Shown here one piece after another: positions 36,716 to 44,916 of a stretch of 64,000 nt of DNA. The notes under the pieces were generated by a model that saw nothing but the letters and a program-made list of their open reading frames with translations, had not been told where the DNA came from and did no database searches. Source of the DNA: an uncultured Bacteroidales bacterium (GTDB lineage: Bacteria > Bacteroidota > Bacteroidia > Bacteroidales > Bacteroidaceae); the NCBI GenBank assembly GCA_945787885.1, contig CALZJF010000003.1, positions 46,352 to 110,351 of the forward strand. Direction: 5' to 3'. Numbering within the stretch: the first letter of the stretch is position 1; every line of letters begins with the position of its first letter. Made by a program: the position numbers and the translations under genes.

Positions 36716-38488
36716 ATGGAGAATCTTAAAAACATCGCTCCCCTTGAGGATTTCGACTGGAACGCATTTGAGTCTGGTGCAGCAGAGGCAGACCGCGAGG
36801 CTACCACCGCCGCTTATGACGAGACGCTCAATCATGTTCACGAGCATGAAGTGACCGACGGTACCGTCATCAGCGTTGGCAAGCGTGAAGTTGTTGTACG
36901 CATCGGTTCCAAGAGCGACGGTATCATCCCCGTCAGCGAGTTCCGTTACAATCCTGAGCTCGCCCCCGGCGACATCGTCGAGGTCTATGTGGAGAACCTG
37001 GAGGACAAGAAGGGTCAGCTCGTTCTTTCACACAAGAAGGCTCGCGCCAGCAAGTCTTGGGAGCGTATCAATGCTGCCCTCGAAAGCAAGGAAGTCATCA
37101 AGGGCTTCATCAAGTGCCGTACGAAGGGCGGTATGATTGTTGACGTCTTCGGCATCGAGGCATTCCTTCCCGGAAGCCAGATTGACGTCAAGCCTATCCG
37201 CGACTACGATGTATTCGTGGGCAAGACCATGGAATTCCAGGTTGTCAAGATCAATCAGGAATATAAGAACGTTGTCGTTAGCCACAAGGCTCTCATCGAG
37301 GCTGAGCTCGAAGCCCAGAAGCAGGAGATCATCAGCAAGCTCGAAAAGGGTCAGGTGCTTGAGGGTACCGTTAAGAACATCACCTCTTACGGTGTGTTCA
37401 TCGACCTCGGTGGCGTTGACGGCCTCGTTCACATCACCGACCTCAGCTGGGGCCGCGTAGATGATCCCAAGAAGATCGTCGAGCTCGACCAGAAGGTGAA
37501 GGTCGTTATCATCGACTTCGACGAAGAGAAGCGTCGTATCGCTCTCGGTATCAAGCAGCTCACTCCCCATCCCTGGGATGCACTCGATGCAGACCTCAAG
37601 GTGGGCGACAAGGTTCATGGCCGCGTAGTGGTAATGACCGACTACGGAGCATTTGTAGAAATCGCTCCCGGTGTTGAAGGCCTTATCCACGTCAGCGAGA
37701 TGAGCTGGAGCCAGCATCTCCGTTCTGCACAGGATTTCCTCAAGGTAGGCGACGAGGTTGATGCTGTCATCCTCACCCTCGACCGCGTAGAGCGCAAGAT
37801 GAGCCTTGGCATCAAGCAGCTCAAGGACGATCCCTGGAAGGACATCGAAGTGAAGTATCCCGTAGGCAGCCAGCACACTGCCAAGGTGCGCAACTTCACC
37901 AACTTCGGCGTATTCGTAGAGCTCGAGGAGGGCGTTGATGGTCTCATCCACATCTCTGACCTCAGCTGGACGAAGAAGGTGAAGCACCCCAACGAGTTCA
38001 CCAAGATTGGTGAGCCCATCGAGGTGAAGGTGCTCGACATCGACAAGGACAACCGTCGCCTCAGCCTCGGCCACAAGCAGCTCGAGCCCAATCCCTGGGA
38101 TCAGTTCGAAGGCACCTTCGCTGAAGGCACCGTACATCAGGGTACCATCACCGACATCGTTGAGAACCGTGCTATCGTTTCTCTCGGTGAGGACGTAGAA
38201 GGCTTCTGCACCCTTCGCAATCTCGTGAAGGCCGATGGCAGCAAGGCTCAGAAGGGCGAGACCCTCGACTTCAAGGTGCTCGAGTTCAACAAGGACAGCA
38301 AGCGCATCCTCGTCAGCCACACTCGCACCTTCGAGGAGGGCCGTGCTGAGAAGAAGGCTCGTCCTGCTCGCGCTCCCCGCGCTCAGAAGGAGGAGACTCC
38401 CGTCATCCAGAATCAGGCTGCTGTGAACACCCTCGGCGACATCGACGCCCTGGCTGCTCTCAAGGCCCAGATGGAGAAGGGTGAGTAA
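36716..38488 (+). CDS. rpsA: 30S ribosomal protein S1
   Basis: A 590-residue RNA-binding protein that brings mRNA to the ribosome. Consecutive S1 (OB-fold) domains of about 75-85 residues are visible, with repeats such as GVFIDLGGVDGLVHITDLSW, AFVEIAPGVEGLIHVSEMSW and GVFVELEEGVDGLIHISDLS. The C-terminus is basic (KKARPARAPRAQK) and then ends in LAALKAQMEKGE. Codon choice is strongly biased (AAG, AAC, ATC, CTC), as for a highly expressed gene. Bacteroidetes mRNAs often lack Shine-Dalgarno sites, so S1 is expected to matter for start-site choice. Confidence 0.97.
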   Translation: MENLKNIAPLEDFDWNAFESGAAEADREATTAAYDETLNHVHEHEVTDGTVISVGKREVVVRIGSKSDGIIPVSEFRYNPELAPGDIVEVYVENLEDKKGQLVLSHKKARASKSWERINAALESKEVIKGFIKCRTKGGMIVDVFGIEAFLPGSQIDVKPIRDYDVFVGKTMEFQVVKINQEYKNVVVSHKALIEAELEAQKQEIISKLEKGQVLEGTVKNITSYGVFIDLGGVDGLVHITDLSWGRVDDPKKIVELDQKVKVVIIDFDEEKRRIALGIKQLTPHPWDALDADLKVGDKVHGRVVVMTDYGAFVEIAPGVEGLIHVSEMSWSQHLRSAQDFLKVGDEVDAVILTLDRVERKMSLGIKQLKDDPWKDIEVKYPVGSQHTAKVRNFTNFGVFVELEEGVDGLIHISDLSWTKKVKHPNEFTKIGEPIEVKVLDIDKDNRRLSLGHKQLEPNPWDQFEGTFAEGTVHQGTITDIVENRAIVSLGEDVEGFCTLRNLVKADGSKAQKGETLDFKVLEFNKDSKRILVSHTRTFEEGRAEKKARPARAPRAQKEETPVIQNQAAVNTLGDIDALAALKAQMEKGE

Positions 38489-38569
38489 TTCTTCTCTCGC
38501 CAATGCTTTAGCATACTGCTGAAAGATTTAGGAGGGAATTTATAGAACCCACCTATATATATTTATATA

Positions 38570-38614
38570 ATCGCCCCGCTTCTTGCTCGTATGAGCTTGG
38601 AGACGGGGCGATTT
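38570..38614 (+). terminator. rpsA terminator
   Basis: ATCGCCCCG and CGGGGCGAT form the outer stem, with an inner GCTC/GAGC pairing. A short T-rich stretch follows. Confidence 0.75.
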
Positions 38615-38709
38615 GTGTGTGGACTTTTTCATTACCTACTTTTTTCGCTCCTCCACGCCTCCTCTTGGCATGGAAAAGGAGTGTTTTCTACAAAAATCCC
38701 GATGCAAAA

Positions 38710-38740
38710 TTTGTATGCTCAGATTTTAGTTGTAAATTTG
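38710..38740 (+). promoter_or_regulatory. Bacteroidetes-type promoter for pgk
   Basis: TTTG at 38710-38713, a 19-nt spacer and TAAATTTG at 38733-38740. This is a full match to the consensus, 41 bp before the start codon. Confidence 0.85.
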
Positions 38741-38781
38741 CGGCAATGAAAACCCCATAAATCTTAAATATAACCGAAACA

Positions 38782-40026
38782 ATGACAATCTCTGAATGCA
38801 ATTTCGCAGGCAAGAAGGCAATCGTTCGTGTTGACTTCAACGTGCCCCTTCAGGACGGTAAGATTACCGACGACACCCGTATCCGTGGTGCACTCCCTAC
38901 TCTCAAGCACATCCTTGAGCAGGGCGGCGCACTCATCATCATGAGCCACATGGGTAAGCCCAAGGGCAAGGTGAAGCCTGAACTCTCTCTCGGACAGATT
39001 AAGGATGCCGTAGCTGAGGCTCTCGGTGCTCCCGTAGCTTTCGCTCCTGATTGTGCAAAGGCTCAGGAGGCTGCTGCTGCCCTCAAGCCCGGCGAAGTAC
39101 TCCTCCTGGAGAACCTCCGCTATTATCCTGAGGAGGAAGGCAAGCCCGTAGGCGTAGAGAAGGGTACTCCCGAATACGATGAGGCTAAGAAGGAAATGAA
39201 GGAGCGTCAGAAGGAGTTTGCAAAGACTCTCGCCAGCTATGCTGACCTCTACGTGATGGATGCCTTCGGAACGGCTCACCGCAAGCACGCTTCTACCGCT
39301 GTCATCGCTGATTATTTTGATGCTGACCACAAGATGCTCGGCTTCCTCATGGAGAAAGAGGTGAAGGCTGTTGATGCCGTACTCAGCGACATCAAGCGTC
39401 CCTTCATTGCCATCATGGGTGGTTCGAAGGTTTCTTCCAAGATTGGCATCATCGAGAATCTCCTTGGCAAGGTCGATAAGCTCATCCTCTGCGGCGGTAT
39501 GACCTACACCTTCGCTAAGGCTCACGGCGGCGAAATCGGTAACAGCATCGTTGAGCTTGATAAGCTCGATGTTGCCCTTGGCGTTGAGGAGCTGGCAAAG
39601 AAGAACAATGTGGAGCTCGTCATGGCTCCCGATGCAGTGGCTGCTGATGCGTTTGCCAACGATGCCAATACGCAGGTATGCCCTGCCAACGCTATTCCCG
39701 AAGGCTGGGAAGGTCTGGATGCCGGTCCTGAGGCTCAGAAGCTCTTCGCTGATGCTATCAAGGGCTGCAAGACCATCCTCTGGAACGGTCCTGCTGGCGT
39801 TTTCGAGTTCGACAACTTCACTGCTGGTAGCCGTGCCATTGGCGAGGCTATCGCTGAGGCTACTGCCAATGGTGCCTTCTCGCTCATCGGTGGTGGCGAC
39901 TCTGTAGCCTGCGTCACCAAGTTCGGTCTGACCGACAAGGTGTCCTATATCTCTACGGGCGGTGGTGCCCTCCTCGAAGCTATCGAGGGCAAGGTGCTCC
40001 CCGGCATTGCTGCCATCAAGGGCTAA
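38782..40026 (+). CDS. pgk: Phosphoglycerate kinase
   Basis: A 414-residue glycolytic enzyme that transfers phosphate from 1,3-bisphosphoglycerate to [12 protein letters not shown] near the N-terminus is the family signature. [11 protein letters not shown] and [15 protein letters not shown] bind the phosphoglycerate. [15 protein letters not shown] and the C-terminal [10 protein letters not shown] bind nucleotide. The protein is standard length, has its own promoter and terminator, and uses a biased codon set like rpsA. Confidence 0.98.
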   Translation: MTISECNFAGKKAIVRVDFNVPLQDGKITDDTRIRGALPTLKHILEQGGALIIMSHMGKPKGKVKPELSLGQIKDAVAEALGAPVAFAPDCAKAQEAAAALKPGEVLLLENLRYYPEEEGKPVGVEKGTPEYDEAKKEMKERQKEFAKTLASYADLYVMDAFGTAHRKHASTAVIADYFDADHKMLGFLMEKEVKAVDAVLSDIKRPFIAIMGGSKVSSKIGIIENLLGKVDKLILCGGMTYTFAKAHGGEIGNSIVELDKLDVALGVEELAKKNNVELVMAPDAVAADAFANDANTQVCPANAIPEGWEGLDAGPEAQKLFADAIKGCKTILWNGPAGVFEFDNFTAGSRAIGEAIAEATANGAFSLIGGGDSVACVTKFGLTDKVSYISTGGGALLEAIEGKVLPGIAAIKG

Positions 40027-40041
40027 AAATCAGATGAACTT

Positions 40042-40083
40042 CGGCCCCGTCATTCTTATAAAGGGGATGGCGGGGCCGTTTTG
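40042..40083 (+). terminator. pgk terminator
   Basis: CGGCCCCG and CGGGGCCG form a GC-rich stem, with a T-run after it. Confidence 0.85.
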
Positions 40084-40218
40084 TATGATTTCCTGTGGAG
40101 CTTCATGGTTTTCCTCATGTAGAGGTAGCAATATGTATAATACGTGTAGTGTGTTAGAATGAAGTTCCATGCCCCTGCAAGCCAATATCTCATAGAACAT
40201 CCTCTCCCTTTTTTGCCA

Positions 40219-41241
40219 ATGTCTCTTTCCGAACGTCCCTTCGTACGTTTTCTGTTGCGTCATCGCCTCCTCTCCTGCCTCGTTGTCCTCGTGTTGGGTG
40301 TGGCAGGATGGTCAGTCTTTCGTACCGACCCTGCGTCCACCGATGTCCTTCCTGAAGATGTGCCCGTCACCGACACGCTCGCCCTCAATCTCATCCTCAC
40401 GCCAACTCTCGACTGCCTGCCCCTCTATCATGCCGTGGAAAGCGGCATAGCCGACAGCATGGGACTTTCCCTCTCTATCCGCACTGAAACCTCACAATTC
40501 GACATCGACTCCATCATGCGCCGCACGCGCCGCTACGATGGTGCCGTCTTCGATGACCAACGCCTTGCCCGCTATCAGCAAATAGAGGGCAAAGCCTCTC
40601 ATGGAAGTGCGAAGGAAAAGTCTGCAAGGAAGTCGCAGCGGGATGCAGCTACTAAGAGGCCTGCTGCCAAGCAGGCTGCCGCAGCGAGTCGTCGCCCCAT
40701 GCCTGCACTGACTGAGGCCATTCGTCTGCAGTCGCAGTGGCGATTCCTGACGAGCTCTACTGTTCGCATCCGCGAGGTGCAGAAGCTCCGTAAGCGCACC
40801 GTTGCCATCGCGCGCTTTGCAGCCTCGTCGGCGTGTCTGCGCGATGCCCTTGCCAGTGCCGGACTAAAGGAAGCTGATGTCTATCAAGCCCAGATCAATG
40901 ATTTTGGCATTCGTACCGATATGCTCACCGAGGCACAAGTGGATGCTGCCATCCTCCCCGAACCCTTCGCCACCACCGCCCGTCTGCGCGGTCACCGTGT
41001 GGTGTGGAGTGCTCCAGACAGTGTCAGCCGTTCTGCACTCTGTTTCCGCAGCGTCGTACTCGAAAATCCTCAGAAGCAGCAGCAAATGGAGTTGTTGAAG
41101 AAGGTTTATGAGCGTTCTGCGGCCGATCTCAACCGTCGTGGTACTCATGCTGCTGATAGTGCCCTCATCAAAGCCTATCATCTGCCTTCGGAAGTTATCG
41201 ACACCCTCCGCCTCCCCATCTATCGCGTAGCGAAGCGCTGA
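40219..41241 (+). CDS. Periplasmic substrate-binding-like protein with a basic insert
   Basis: About 340 residues if started at the ATG at 40219; an upstream ATG at 40159 would add 20. The N-terminus has a membrane segment (LLSCLVVLVLGVAGWSVF), either a signal peptide or an anchor. The first lobe (LALNLILTPTLDCLPLYHAV) and later ASAGLKEADVYQAQINDFG and QVDAAILPEPFATTARL resemble NMT1/SsuA-type solute-binding proteins for thiamine precursors, sulphonates or similar. Between the lobes lies a Lys/Ala/Arg/Ser-rich stretch of about 39 residues (124-162) that is unusual for this family. No ABC permease or ATPase genes are next to it. pyrK follows after 57 bp. Confidence 0.7.
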   Translation: MSLSERPFVRFLLRHRLLSCLVVLVLGVAGWSVFRTDPASTDVLPEDVPVTDTLALNLILTPTLDCLPLYHAVESGIADSMGLSLSIRTETSQFDIDSIMRRTRRYDGAVFDDQRLARYQQIEGKASHGSAKEKSARKSQRDAATKRPAAKQAAAASRRPMPALTEAIRLQSQWRFLTSSTVRIREVQKLRKRTVAIARFAASSACLRDALASAGLKEADVYQAQINDFGIRTDMLTEAQVDAAILPEPFATTARLRGHRVVWSAPDSVSRSALCFRSVVLENPQKQQQMELLKKVYERSAADLNRRGTHAADSALIKAYHLPSEVIDTLRLPIYRVAKR

Positions 41242-41298
41242 GGCAATCATTGCCTTTCTGTCCAGCCATTATTGTAAATATAGCATACCTTGACATAT

Positions 41299-42069
41299 AT
41301 GGAAAAACATCTTATTGACCTCCTCGTTGAGCACGTAGATTTCTTACGTGCAGACTATGTGTTGTTGTCTCTCACGAATCCTGCGGGCCCTATGCCTGCG
41401 TGCATCCCGGGGCAGTTCGTGCAGTTAGGCGTCGAGGGTGAACCCCGCGTCATGCTCCGTCGTCCCATCAGCGTCAATTGGTGCGACGTTGCAGCCAATC
41501 GTCTCGACCTTCTCATTCATATCGTAGGTCCTGGCACGGCAGCCCTGAGTCGGCTGAAAGAGGGCGACACTCTCAGCACCCTTCTCCCCTTGGGCAATGG
41601 TTTCGATGTCTTCAGCAGTGGCGATATCCTCCTCGTCGGCGGTGGCGTCGGCACAGCCCCCATGCTCTACTACGGCCATGTGCTGCGTCAGGCAGGGGCT
41701 CGTCCGCACTTTCTCCTTGGAGGACGTTCTGCGAAGGACCTTCTCCAGCTCGAACGCTTCGAAGCCATTGGCCCCGTGCATGTGACGACGGAAGACGGAA
41801 GCCTCGGCGAGCGAGGTTACGTCACTCAGCACAGCGTCCTCCGGCAGCAACATTTCGATGCTGCCGCTGCCTGCGGCCCGAAACCCATGATGCGCGCCGT
41901 AGGACTTTGGGCCCGCGATGCCAAAGTTCCCTGCGAGGTCAGTCTGGAAAATATGATGGCATGCGGACTTGGAGCCTGCCTCTGCTGCGTAGAAAAGACG
42001 GTGAGGGGAAATGTCTGCGTCTGCACTGAAGGCCCCGTCTTCCCCACCACCGCACTCACTTGGTTCTAA
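41299..42069 (+). CDS. pyrK: Dihydroorotate dehydrogenase B, electron-transfer subunit
   Basis: A 256-residue FAD and 2Fe-2S protein that passes electrons from dihydroorotate oxidation to NAD. The ATG at 41299 (MEKHLIDLL) is preferred over an upstream TTG. RRPISVNW binds FAD and LLVGGGVGTAPMLY binds NAD. The iron-sulphur ligands are Cys222, Cys227, Cys230 and Cys242 in CGLGACLCCVEK and CVCTEG. It precedes pyrD by 19 bp, as in other class 1B operons. Confidence 0.96.
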   Translation: MEKHLIDLLVEHVDFLRADYVLLSLTNPAGPMPACIPGQFVQLGVEGEPRVMLRRPISVNWCDVAANRLDLLIHIVGPGTAALSRLKEGDTLSTLLPLGNGFDVFSSGDILLVGGGVGTAPMLYYGHVLRQAGARPHFLLGGRSAKDLLQLERFEAIGPVHVTTEDGSLGERGYVTQHSVLRQQHFDAAAACGPKPMMRAVGLWARDAKVPCEVSLENMMACGLGACLCCVEKTVRGNVCVCTEGPVFPTTALTWF

Positions 42070-42088
42070 CTGATAATAGAATATCTTT

Positions 42089-42997
42089 ATGGCTAATTTG
42101 CAAGTAAAGCTCGGCAATCTTACCCTCAAGAATCCCGTACTCACTGCCTCCGGCACTTTTGGCTACGGACTGGAGTTTGCCGACCTCGTTGATCTCAATA
42201 GTCTCGGTGGTTTCATCGTCAAGGGAACCACCCTCCAGCCCCGTCAGGGCAACGATTATCCCCGTATGGCAGAGACACCGATGGGCATGCTCAACTGTGT
42301 CGGCCTGCAGAACAAGGGCGTGGATTATTTCGCACAATACATCTATCCGCTCTTGAAAGACATTGACAGCCATGTCATCGTCAATGTCTCAGGCTCTGAT
42401 CCCGACAACTATGCTGAATGTGCTGCACGTATCGACCGTCTGGACCGCATTCCCGCCATCGAACTCAATATCTCCTGCCCCAATGTAAAGGATGGCGGTA
42501 TGGCGTTCGGAACGTCGTGCGCAGGCGCAGCCTCCGTGGTGAAAGCCGTTCGCAAAGCCTACCATAAGACCCTCATCGTCAAGCTCTCTCCCAACGTCAC
42601 CGACATCGCCTCGATTGCTCGCGCCGTTGAGGACGAAGGTGCCGACGCCGTCTCCCTCATCAACACGCTGATGGGCACGAGCGTCGATATTGAGCGTCGT
42701 TGCTTCAATTTGAGCATCGGCACGGGCGGACTCTCTGGCCCCTGCGTCAAACCCGTAGCTCTCCGCATGGTGCATCAGGTGGCAAAGGCTGTGAAGATTC
42801 CCATCATCGGTCTTGGCGGCATCAGCAATTATAAAGATGCGTTGGAGTTCATGATGCTTGGTGCTACCGCCGTTCAGATTGGCACTGCCAATTTCGTTGA
42901 TCCCACTGTGACGACGAAGGTCATCGCAGGGATGGAGTCGTGGCTCAATGCACATGGGGTGAAGGACGTCAATGAAATCATCGGCTGCATACGCTGA
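42089..42997 (+). CDS. pyrD: Dihydroorotate dehydrogenase B, catalytic subunit
   Basis: A 302-residue FMN enzyme that oxidises dihydroorotate to orotate in pyrimidine synthesis. Cys130 in ELNISCPNV is the catalytic base of class 1 enzymes (class 2 has Ser). [13 protein letters not shown] and [19 protein letters not shown] are typical. Together with PyrK it forms the NAD-linked class 1B enzyme, suited to anaerobes. PyrF from the same pathway is at the left edge of the window. Confidence 0.97.
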   Translation: MANLQVKLGNLTLKNPVLTASGTFGYGLEFADLVDLNSLGGFIVKGTTLQPRQGNDYPRMAETPMGMLNCVGLQNKGVDYFAQYIYPLLKDIDSHVIVNVSGSDPDNYAECAARIDRLDRIPAIELNISCPNVKDGGMAFGTSCAGAASVVKAVRKAYHKTLIVKLSPNVTDIASIARAVEDEGADAVSLINTLMGTSVDIERRCFNLSIGTGGLSGPCVKPVALRMVHQVAKAVKIPIIGLGGISNYKDALEFMMLGATAVQIGTANFVDPTVTTKVIAGMESWLNAHGVKDVNEIIGCIR

Positions 42998-43074
42998 TTG
43001 GCCTGAAGGAGTATCTCGTTTTTCTCAATCCGTCAAATCTGTCAGGCGCAAGTCTCTCAATGCGTAAAAAACAT

Positions 43075-43105
43075 CCGTTGTGACAAATAACCGTTGCGAC
43101 AAATA
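43075..43105 (+). repeat. Pair of 15-bp direct repeats before cutC
   Basis: CCGTTGTGACAAATA (43075-43089) and CCGTTGCGACAAATA (43091-43105) differ at one base and are 16 bp apart. They lie 14 bp upstream of the cutC start, so they could be an operator. No known operator matches. Confidence 0.65.
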
Positions 43106-43118
43106 TTCTTTCAGCCAT

Positions 43119-43907
43119 ATGTCAATTCCCCATCGTCTTGAAGTCTGCTGCGGCTCCCTCCTCAGTGTGCGTCGTGCCGCCGAGGGTGGTGCCTACCGCG
43201 TAGAACTCTGTTCCGGTCTTGCCGAAGGCGGACTTACGCCCAGTCTGGCTTTGATAGAAGCCGCCGTGCAGGTAGCAGGTCTGCGTCGCCATGTCCTCGT
43301 GCGTCCGCGTCCTGGCGATTTTCTCTATGATGCCGCCGAGCAGGCGCTCATCGTCCGCGACATCCGTCTGGCGCGTCAGGCAGGCGTGGATGGAGTAGTG
43401 GTCGGTGCGCTGACTCCCGATGGCGACATTGATGAAATAGCCTGTCAGCGTTTCGTGTCCGCCGCCACGGCCCCCCTCCGGCAGACTGTTGAGGGAGGCG
43501 TTCGCGATGTTCCCCCCGTAGCCCTCACCTTTCATCGCGCCTTCGATGTATGCCGCAATCCCCATTCCGCTTTGCAGACCCTCATCCGTCTCGGCTTCCA
43601 GCGCGTCCTCACCAGCGGTCAGGCCCCTACGGCTCAGGCGGGCATTCCCCTTCTGAAGTCGCTCGTTGCCCAAGCAGCAGGGCGCATCATCATCATGCCA
43701 GGCTGTGGAGTCAATGTCGGCAATGCCGCAGAGATTCTTCGCGCCACGGGTGCTACGGAGATTCATGCCAGCCTCCGCGCTCCCCAGTCTTCTGCCATGC
43801 GCTATCGCCATCCCGGCGTCTCGATGGGTACGCCCGGTGCCGACGAATATGCCACTATGGAGACCAGCGCAGAGGCTGTTCGTGCTGTGGTGGAAGCCAT
43901 TGGTTAG
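43119..43907 (+). CDS. cutC: CutC family protein
   Basis: A 262-residue TIM-barrel protein of the CutC family. The start at 43119 (MSIPHRLEVCCGSLL) fits the family. Signatures are GGAYRVELCSGLAEGGLTPS, VRPRPGDFLYDAAE, LTFHRAFDVCRNP and RVLTSGQAPTA. It was first linked to copper tolerance, but the biochemical function is not settled. It follows pyrD by 121 bp with its own possible operator and ends at a strong terminator. Confidence 0.93.
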   Translation: MSIPHRLEVCCGSLLSVRRAAEGGAYRVELCSGLAEGGLTPSLALIEAAVQVAGLRRHVLVRPRPGDFLYDAAEQALIVRDIRLARQAGVDGVVVGALTPDGDIDEIACQRFVSAATAPLRQTVEGGVRDVPPVALTFHRAFDVCRNPHSALQTLIRLGFQRVLTSGQAPTAQAGIPLLKSLVAQAAGRIIIMPGCGVNVGNAAEILRATGATEIHASLRAPQSSAMRYRHPGVSMGTPGADEYATMETSAEAVRAVVEAIG

Positions 43908-43930
43908 ACTCTTTGTTCATCTACATCCTT

Positions 43931-43986
43931 GCAAGGGTGCATCCTCCGTCCCTGTCCCGACGGAAGATGCACCCTTGCATTTTTCT
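43931..43986 (+). terminator. cutC terminator
   Basis: GCAAGGGTGCATC and GATGCACCCTTGC form a perfect 13-bp stem, with CCGTC/GACGG pairing further in. ATTTTTCT follows. Confidence 0.92.
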
Positions 43987-44035
43987 GTACCCCAGTGTGC
44001 AGTGGTGTTGATAGGATTTTACGGTAGGATACCAT

Positions 44036-44133
44036 GTTTCTACGTCACATTTCGTCTTGGAGTGACCTTTTTGAAGGGAAAACCAGCCATTTTCTGTGGG
44101 CAAGATAATCACATAGAGGGGTGAAAATGACCG
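44036..44133 (-). repeat. Dispersed 21-bp-unit element, copy E (reversed)
   Basis: The element read on the minus strand. Its complement contains CGGTCATTTTCACCCCTC, then two weaker units and GGTCACTCCAAGACGAAATG. The flank CCGCTTCCCAAG is shared with copy B (CCGCTTCCCAAG at 11645-11656), so the conserved part extends beyond the units. Confidence 0.8.
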
Positions 44134-44640
44134 CTTGGGAAGCGGGAGCTATGTTGCAGGACAGGAAAGCCCATCGTTTTCGCCGCAGCTACACTGTTCA
44201 TGCCAGTCTGAAGAGAGTGTGTTTCATGGGTTTGTGGGGGCGGAAATGAGCGTCCTGATGCAGCTTTATCAGGATGCCCCATATAGTTCCTCGGATTAGT
44301 GCTGCACATTTGGCGCTTGCGAGAGACTAATTCCTGCAACTTACTTATTTCAAATATTTTGGCAGCAGGGCATGTGCAGTATCTGTAATAGCGCGGAGAA
44401 TCCCTCTACCGCACTTTCAATTCCCCTCCCTGCTCCTGCGTTCTGCCATATTGTCAGTCCTCCCATAAGCGTGCCAACTCATGCCCTAAAACCCTCCGGA
44501 AAACGAAAAGTAGCGAGAAATGAGCTGAAAAAACAGAAAAAGAAGGTAAAGTTGGCAATTCCAGCGGGGAAATTTACTATGCCGTTTGTCTCGCTCGTCC
44601 GTGCAAATTGCTGTTTTGTCATGAAATTATGGCTGATGTG
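44134..44640. other. Non-coding stretch upstream of the FAS1/SusCD locus
   Basis: No convincing gene. A hairpin with arms GCGTCCTGAT and ATCAGGATGC lies at about 44250-44277 but has no T-run. A short open frame at 44372-44641 has no family character. The rest is AT-rich. Confidence 0.5.
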
Positions 44641-44660
44641 ACAAAAAAACAAAAATATGC

Positions 44661-44692
44661 TTTGGTGTTTCATGAATTATCCGTTAAATTTG
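44661..44692 (+). promoter_or_regulatory. Bacteroidetes-type promoter for the FAS1/SusCD locus
   Basis: TTTG at 44661-44664, a 20-nt spacer and TAAATTTG at 44685-44692. The first gene starts 224 bp further on, so the transcript has a long leader. Confidence 0.82.
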
Positions 44693-44699
44693 CTGCGTC

Positions 44700-44916
44700 T
44701 AATTGTAGGGTCGCCACGCCTGCGCGATAGTATGCCCAGACGGGTAGCCCGCTTCTCACCCTTAAATCTATCCACATCGGACGTGGCGCAGAATCCGTTT
44801 AATCACCCTCCTCCCCATCGGAGCGCAGGGTGGCAACCAATGATATAACTTGATTACTTATTTTACTTAAATAAGGAAATTAAAATATTCAATTATCAAT
44901 ATATTAACCATCAAGT
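44700..44916 (+). promoter_or_regulatory. Long structured 5' leader of the FAS1/SusCD locus
   Basis: About 215 nt without a real gene. CGCCACG (44711-44717) can pair with CGTGGCG (44781-44787), and CACCCT (44803-44808) with AGGGTG (44827-44832), giving two possible helices. The last 60 nt are AT-rich. It resembles no riboswitch I know. Confidence 0.5.

Noticed and set aside
40219-41241. Assignment as a functional thiamine or sulphonate ABC transporter component
   Set aside because: Only general fold similarity is visible; there is no adjacent permease or ATPase, and the insert breaks the usual pattern.
44372-44641. 89-codon open frame upstream of the FAS1/SusCD promoter
   Set aside because: No family resemblance and a low-complexity Lys-rich middle; more likely chance.
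44766-44775. DnaA-box-like CTATCCACA in the FAS1/SusCD leader
   Set aside because: A single site with one mismatch; isolated near-matches are expected by chance.
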